Assembly (NCBI GenBank): GCA_031263945.1
Contig: JAISEW010000248.1
Location: 1 to 18,088 of the forward strand
DNA from: Gracilibacteraceae bacterium
Lineage (GTDB): Bacteria; Bacillota; Desulfitobacteriia; Desulfitobacteriales; Syntrophobotulaceae
Direction of reading: 5' to 3'
Length of the DNA stretch: 18,088 bases
In this document: in pieces, positions 14,290 through 18,088 of the stretch
How positions within the stretch are numbered: the first letter of the stretch is position 1
Layout: every line of letters starts with the position of its first letter
The notes under the pieces: generated by a model
Database searches by the model: none
What the model was told of the DNA's origin: nothing
The model's input: the letters and a program-made list of their open reading frames with translations, nothing else
Position numbers and translations under genes: made by a program

Positions 14290-14982
14290 ATGAATGTGCT
14301 GATTTGCGACGACGACGCTGATATAGCGGGCGCTGTTGAAGTCTACCTGAAAAGCGAAGGCTACGGGGTCTTTCTCGCCGCCGACGGGCTGGAAGCGCTT
14401 GGCGCGGTTGAGCGCGAGGATATCCACCTCATCATCATGGATGTGATGATGCCCCGCTTGGACGGCATGAGGGCGACCATGAAGATCCGAGAAGACAGGA
14501 ACATTCCTATCATAATCCTGTCGGCAAAATCCGAGGATCACGATAAGATCACGGGGCTGAACGCGGGCGCGGACGACTATGTGACCAAGCCGTTCAACCC
14601 GCTGGAGCTTATGGCGCGGGTCAAGTCGCAGCTGCGCCGCTACACGGATCTCGGCAGCATTGCTCCCGCTAAAAGCGGAGTATTCAGCAGCGGCGGCCTG
14701 ACGGTTGACGACGAGGCGAAAAACGTCACGCTCGACGGGGAGCAAGTAGCGGTAACGCCGATAGAATACGGGATCCTCAAATTTTTGACGGAAAACGCCG
14801 GCAAAGTTTTTTCCATAGAACAGATTTATGAGCGGGTGTGGAACGAACCGGCTTACAGCCCGGAAAACACGGTGGCGGTGCATATCAGGCGGATACGGGA
14901 AAAGATCGAGTTCGACCCTAAAAATCCGAAATATTTGAAGGTGGTGTGGGGAATTGGATATAAAATCGAAAAAATCAAGTGA
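14290..14982 (+). CDS. OmpR/VanR-family response regulator
   Basis: Encodes 230 residues. The receiver domain (1-~118) has the acidic pocket CDDD at 6-9, phosphoacceptor Asp51 in IIMDVMMPRLDG, the switch serine in IILSAKS and Lys in VTKPFNPLEL. The winged-helix DNA-binding domain (about 135-230) reads GLTVDDEAKNVTLDGEQVAVTPIEYGILKFL, IYERVWNE and the closing VHIRRIREKIE...VVWGIGYKIEK. It most resembles VanR-like regulators of Gram-positive bacteria, but the signal and targets cannot be read from it. The ribosome site is weak and distant (GGAG at 14276-14279). The kinase gene overlaps its 3' end by 29 bases, so the two form a cognate pair. Confidence 0.95.
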   Translation: MNVLICDDDADIAGAVEVYLKSEGYGVFLAADGLEALGAVEREDIHLIIMDVMMPRLDGMRATMKIREDRNIPIIILSAKSEDHDKITGLNAGADDYVTKPFNPLELMARVKSQLRRYTDLGSIAPAKSGVFSSGGLTVDDEAKNVTLDGEQVAVTPIEYGILKFLTENAGKVFSIEQIYERVWNEPAYSPENTVAVHIRRIREKIEFDPKNPKYLKVVWGIGYKIEKIK

Positions 14983-17263
14983 CCGGTTCAGTAGGCGCGT
15001 CGCCGTTTTTTTCCTCTGTGCGCTGTTTTTCACCGTTTCGGCGGTCGCTCTGGTGGGCGCGCTGAAAATCGACTACGGCGATTTGCGCCACAGCGATTTA
15101 CGCAATTTTTTTATTGACCGGAATTATGAGGAAAGTCAGGCGATGCAGCATGATTTCGCGTTCACGGCGGACCGGTTGGCTAATGAATTCTATCATTACA
15201 GAAACGAGGATTATATAGAGGCGGGCGGAGCGGTCTACGCCCATGAATTTGAAGGCGCCGCGCACAATTTGTTTGACAGTGAAGTATGGCGTTACCGTGA
15301 ATCCGCGATTCTGGCGGACACTCCCCAACCGGCGACTGAGTCCGCGTTTGGCGAACCGCCCAGACCGGCGCTTGATCTGGGGTATGATCATGACGTCGCG
15401 CGGGCGGAATTTGCCGCCCAGAACGAAGAAAGGATCAGGCAGACCGTCATCGCCCAGCAGCTCAGAGATTTCAGGCAGTACGTCAGGCAGTTGGAACAAA
15501 TCGAGGGGTTTGATTTTTATATAAGCGACGGCGAACATATCCTGACGAATCAGAGCATAGAGGAGGGCGGTTCTGTGGATATGGCCGCTTTTCGCAGCAA
15601 AGCGGCCTGGCTGATTTACGGGGACGGCGGCATGACGCAATATCCCTCGCCGACCGCCCGTTACAGGCATATCGCCGCGGATACGGAGAAAGTTTTGTTC
15701 ACGGATTCCGCGTTCTATGACGATCCGGCCGCGTTCACCGTGTGCCTTTCCTTTGACGATTCCTATATCGCCGAACGGGCCGCGATATTTGGCCGCGTTA
15801 AATCACAGCTGCAAGTTCTGGTTCCGATCATCATCGGCGGCTGTCTGCTGGCACTGGCCGCGCTGCTATATCTGATCGCGGTCACGGGCCGCAAAGGCGG
15901 AGCCAAAGCGCTTACGCACCCCTTTGACCGCGTATTCACCGAAGTTCAAATCACCGCGGTGATCCTCGCTTTGGTCGGCGAATACTCCGTCCTGGATGCG
16001 GCCGTCCGGAGAGTGAACACGACCTACGAATGGGGTTCTTTCGGGGGCTGGGTGGATATCGGTTTATTGGCTCTGCCGGTGGCGGTGCTCGCGGCCGCGG
16101 GCCTTTGGTTTATACTCTCCTGCGTCCGCAACTTGAAGGCCGGTTTGTTCTTCCGTAATACTATTATTTGGAAAATATGTCAAATTATTGAAAAAATATG
16201 CCGCCGGATATACCAGGGCGTGCATCAGGTTTTTGACCGGCAAAATCCAATGACCAAGCTGGTCATCGTCGCTCTGGCGCTGATCCTCTTATCCGCCACC
16301 GTAGTCCTCGCGCCCGTAATGCTGGTACTCGTGCTGGTATTCGCGCCCCGGTGGCTGAAAAAATACGCCGCGGTAAAAAAAGGGGTGGAAGAGGCGCGGC
16401 GCGGTAATTTTTCCTGGCGGATCCCCGTGCCGGAGGGCGCCCACAGCGAGTTTGACGAACTGGCCCGCGGCGTCAATGAAATTTCCGGCGCCTCGGGTAT
16501 CGCTATCCAAAACGAGTTGAAAAACCAAAGGCTGAAAACCGATCTGATATCGAATGTGTCCCACGACCTCAAAACACCCCTGACTTCCATCATCACCTAT
16601 GTCGATCTGCTCAAGCGCGAGGGCCTTACGAGTCCCGCCGCGCCCGAATATCTTGGTGTGCTGGAGCAGAAGAGCCGGCGGCTGCAAAAACTCACCGAGG
16701 ATCTGTTCGACGCGGCCAAAGCCTCCAGCGGCGCTATCCCCGTGCGTTTCGCCCGCGTGGATCTATTGTCTTTGATCAGGCAGGGACTGGGGGAGATGGA
16801 CGCCGGTTTCGCCGCGGCGCGGCTGGAAGTGATACTCAAGGCCAAAGAGGAAAAATACTGGGTCAACGCCGACGGGCAGCTTCTCTGGCGAATTGTGGAG
16901 AATCTTATGAGCAATGTGCAAAAATACGCCTTTGAGGGCTCGCGGGTGTACATCGACGTCACGGAGCAGGGATTCGACCGGCGCGAAACCATATTGGAAA
17001 TGAAGAATATTTCCCGGGCGCCGCTCAACATGCCGGCGGAAGAACTGATGGAGCGTTTCCAGCGGGGCGACGAGTCGAGAACGACGGAAGGCAGCGGGCT
17101 GGGGCTGGCTATTGCCCAGGATCTCGCCCGATTGCAAAACGGCAGCTGCCAGGTGAGCGTGGACGGCGATCTGTTTAAAGTTAAGCTCATTCTTGAGCCG
17201 TGGCCCGGTGAGCCCGGTCAGGCGGACGCGCCCTTGGCGCCGGATGAGGACGAGGTGGCATAA
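14954..17263 (+). CDS. Multi-span sensor histidine kinase (VanS-like core)
   Basis: Encodes 769 residues. The only reasonable start is a TTG at 14954 inside the regulator gene; an in-frame stop lies about 20 bases upstream and no ATG precedes the first span. A membrane span at ~16-38 leads to an outer domain of ~245 residues with no family I recognise. Further spans occur at ~286-311, ~331-350 (weak), ~369-392 and ~435-463, followed by a short HAMP-like linker. The kinase core is complete: His537 in ISNVSHDLKTPLTSI, N-box Asn650/Asn654 in VENLMSNVQKYAF and G2 box EGSGLGLAIAQ. The G1 region reads EMKNISRAPLNM instead of the usual DxGxG, a variant seen in a clostridial kinase group. The Pro/Ala/Asp-rich tail is short. 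It should phosphorylate the regulator encoded upstream. Confidence 0.93.
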   Translation: MDIKSKKSSDRFSRRVAVFFLCALFFTVSAVALVGALKIDYGDLRHSDLRNFFIDRNYEESQAMQHDFAFTADRLANEFYHYRNEDYIEAGGAVYAHEFEGAAHNLFDSEVWRYRESAILADTPQPATESAFGEPPRPALDLGYDHDVARAEFAAQNEERIRQTVIAQQLRDFRQYVRQLEQIEGFDFYISDGEHILTNQSIEEGGSVDMAAFRSKAAWLIYGDGGMTQYPSPTARYRHIAADTEKVLFTDSAFYDDPAAFTVCLSFDDSYIAERAAIFGRVKSQLQVLVPIIIGGCLLALAALLYLIAVTGRKGGAKALTHPFDRVFTEVQITAVILALVGEYSVLDAAVRRVNTTYEWGSFGGWVDIGLLALPVAVLAAAGLWFILSCVRNLKAGLFFRNTIIWKICQIIEKICRRIYQGVHQVFDRQNPMTKLVIVALALILLSATVVLAPVMLVLVLVFAPRWLKKYAAVKKGVEEARRGNFSWRIPVPEGAHSEFDELARGVNEISGASGIAIQNELKNQRLKTDLISNVSHDLKTPLTSIITYVDLLKREGLTSPAAPEYLGVLEQKSRRLQKLTEDLFDAAKASSGAIPVRFARVDLLSLIRQGLGEMDAGFAAARLEVILKAKEEKYWVNADGQLLWRIVENLMSNVQKYAFEGSRVYIDVTEQGFDRRETILEMKNISRAPLNMPAEELMERFQRGDESRTTEGSGLGLAIAQDLARLQNGSCQVSVDGDLFKVKLILEPWPGEPGQADAPLAPDEDEVA

Positions 17264-17274
17264 TAAAATAGGCG

Positions 17275-17303
17275 TTGTCATTCTGTTGGAATGATGTTAA
17301 TAT
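17275..17303 (+). promoter_or_regulatory. Possible nitroreductase promoter
   Basis: TTGTCA is followed after 17 bases by TAATAT, overlapping a small TCATTC / GAATGA hairpin (17278-17294). The -10 match is weak. The gap of 99 bases after the kinase gene makes a separate promoter reasonable. Confidence 0.35.
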
Positions 17304-17362
17304 AATATTGGTTTATCGGGCTATCCCAATAACTCAAATTCGTCATACGAGGAGAAAGCATC

Positions 17363-17932
17363 ATGATCTTGGATACGATCGAAGCAATCAGCACCCGTTT
17401 TTCCTGCCGCGCTTTCAGCGGCCAAACCCCGCCGGACGAGCATCTGAACACTATCGCCCAGGCCGCCGTCGCGGCGCCCAGCGGGATGAACCGTCAGCCT
17501 TGGCGGGTAATAGTGCTGAAGAACAAGGATCTGCTCGCCGAATTGGAGGCGGAAGGGATGAAAAACCTCGCGGCCCATCCCAATAAAGGCGTCTATGAGC
17601 GCATTCTCTCCCGCGGCGGCAAACTCTACTACCACACGCCTTGCATGATGATCGTGCCGCTGGCTAAAGCCGAACCGGCTGGCGCCGAGCTTTTCGACTG
17701 CGGGATCGTCGCGCAGAACATCGCGCTTTCCGCGACCGCGCTGGGTATAAACAGCCTGATCTGCGGACTCGCCGCCTTTGCCTTCGCGGGAGAAAAGAAA
17801 GCGGAATTCCATGCCCGGCTCGGTTTCCCCGAAGGCTATGAGATCGGCATCGCCGTGCTGCTGGGCTATGCCGAAAACCCCGGCGGCAAGCCTCACGAGC
17901 CGGATATGAGCAAAATAAGCTGGGTAGTATAA
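17363..17932 (+). CDS. Nitroreductase-family FMN-dependent oxidoreductase
   Basis: Encodes 189 residues, at the short end for the family. These cytoplasmic flavoenzymes use NAD(P)H to reduce nitroaromatics, quinones or other acceptors; the substrate here is unknown. The N-terminal FMN phosphate motif appears as TRFSCRAF (Arg12, Ser14, Arg16) and is followed by AAPSGMNRQPWRVIVL at ~38-53. The later CGIVAQNIALSATALGINS and the closing glycine-rich IGIAVLLGYAENP are typical. AGGAG at 17350-17354 lies 8 bases before the ATG. It has no functional link to the kinase operon that I can see. Confidence 0.9.
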   Translation: MILDTIEAISTRFSCRAFSGQTPPDEHLNTIAQAAVAAPSGMNRQPWRVIVLKNKDLLAELEAEGMKNLAAHPNKGVYERILSRGGKLYYHTPCMMIVPLAKAEPAGAELFDCGIVAQNIALSATALGINSLICGLAAFAFAGEKKAEFHARLGFPEGYEIGIAVLLGYAENPGGKPHEPDMSKISWVV

Positions 17933-17943
17933 TACAGAATTTC

Positions 17944-18017
17944 TTGGATTCCGAGACAAGCCCGGACAAACACAAAACCGCTGCGGTAAAAATGTCGCGT
18001 TATTGGATTCCGGGACA
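17944..18017. repeat. Decayed copies of the dispersed CATTCCGG repeat
   Basis: TTGGATTCCGAGACAAGCC at 17944-17962 matches the complement of the left half of the repeat at 12812-12840 with only two changes over its 21-base core, but lacks the final ATGACGG. A second partial copy, TTGGATTCCGGGACA, is at 18003-18017. Both point the same way and lie just after the nitroreductase gene. The intervening bases hold no gene. Confidence 0.6.
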
Positions 18018-18035
18018 CAAATTTGTCGCCTTCTC

Positions 18036-18064
18036 TTGACAAGGCTTGACGGATATTGTATACT
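18036..18064 (+). promoter_or_regulatory. Strong promoter reading out of the window
   Basis: TTGACA and TATACT are separated by exactly 17 bases, near consensus for the housekeeping sigma factor. Transcription should begin near 18071, inside a palindrome. The gene it drives lies beyond the window. Confidence 0.8.
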
Positions 18065-18068
18065 TGTC

Positions 18069-18088
18069 GTAAAGTAAAATTACTTTAC
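18069..18088. promoter_or_regulatory. Palindromic operator at the transcript start
   Basis: GTAAAGTAA and TTACTTTAC are perfect 9-base inverted arms around AA. The palindrome begins 5 bases after the -10 box, where a dimeric repressor would block transcription. It matches no operator I can name, and may extend past the window edge. Confidence 0.65.

Noticed and set aside
17278..17294. TCATTC / GAATGA hairpin after the kinase gene, as a terminator
   Set aside because: Stem is short and AT-rich and no T run follows; it may be a remnant of the dispersed repeat.

Overview
The window reads as a chromosomal piece from a motile, probably anaerobic Firmicute (Bacillota). Evidence for this: strong AGGAGG-type ribosome sites before almost every gene, a CtsR-type operator on clpP, ComFB domains, a VanR/VanS-like regulator pair and CheA/CheW proteins of the type common in Clostridia and Negativicutes. 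The last step, to Negativicutes or a neighbouring clostridial class, is inference. Gene density is high and every gene except clpP lies on the + strand.

Region 1 (1-3381) is a chemotaxis operon: the 3' end of cheA, cheW, cheR, cheB and a second cheW. Spacers are short (about 10-55 bases) and each gene has its own ribosome site. No methyl-accepting receptor, cheY, cheC or cheD is in view.

Region 2 (3393-10088) continues on the same strand without an obvious terminator and is the most unusual part. It encodes a lysine/glutamate-rich coiled-coil protein with one membrane span; a degenerate EAL-HDOD signalling protein; a long FtsA/PilM-type actin-like ATPase with an extra C-terminal half built from small modules; a ParA/Soj-type ATPase without a ParB partner; and a protein with a proline/alanine linker and two ComFB domains. 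A plausible reading is a cell-positioning or polarity module that is co-expressed with the chemosensory array and may sense a cyclic dinucleotide. This is a hypothesis from gene content and order.

Region 3 (10112-10860) is clpP on the minus strand, with a UCCG-loop terminator and a promoter whose -35 box and spacer carry a CtsR operator.

Region 4 (10828-14166) is a zinc-uptake operon, znuA-znuC-znuB followed by an overlapping Fur-family gene, very likely Zur. The znuC-znuB junction has been invaded by two repeats: a 157-base palindromic element flanked by TTA that now supplies the end of znuC, and a dispersed CGTCATTCCGG hairpin repeat.

Region 5 (14178-17263) is a two-component system: an OmpR/VanR-like regulator and an overlapping multi-span histidine kinase, preceded by repeated GTAAGA motifs and an AT-rich promoter region. 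Region 6 (17264-18088) holds a nitroreductase-family gene, decayed copies of the dispersed repeat, and a strong promoter (TTGACA-N17-TATACT) followed by a near-perfect palindromic operator that runs to the last base, so a regulated gene presumably begins just outside. I saw no tRNA, rRNA, CRISPR array or intact insertion sequence.
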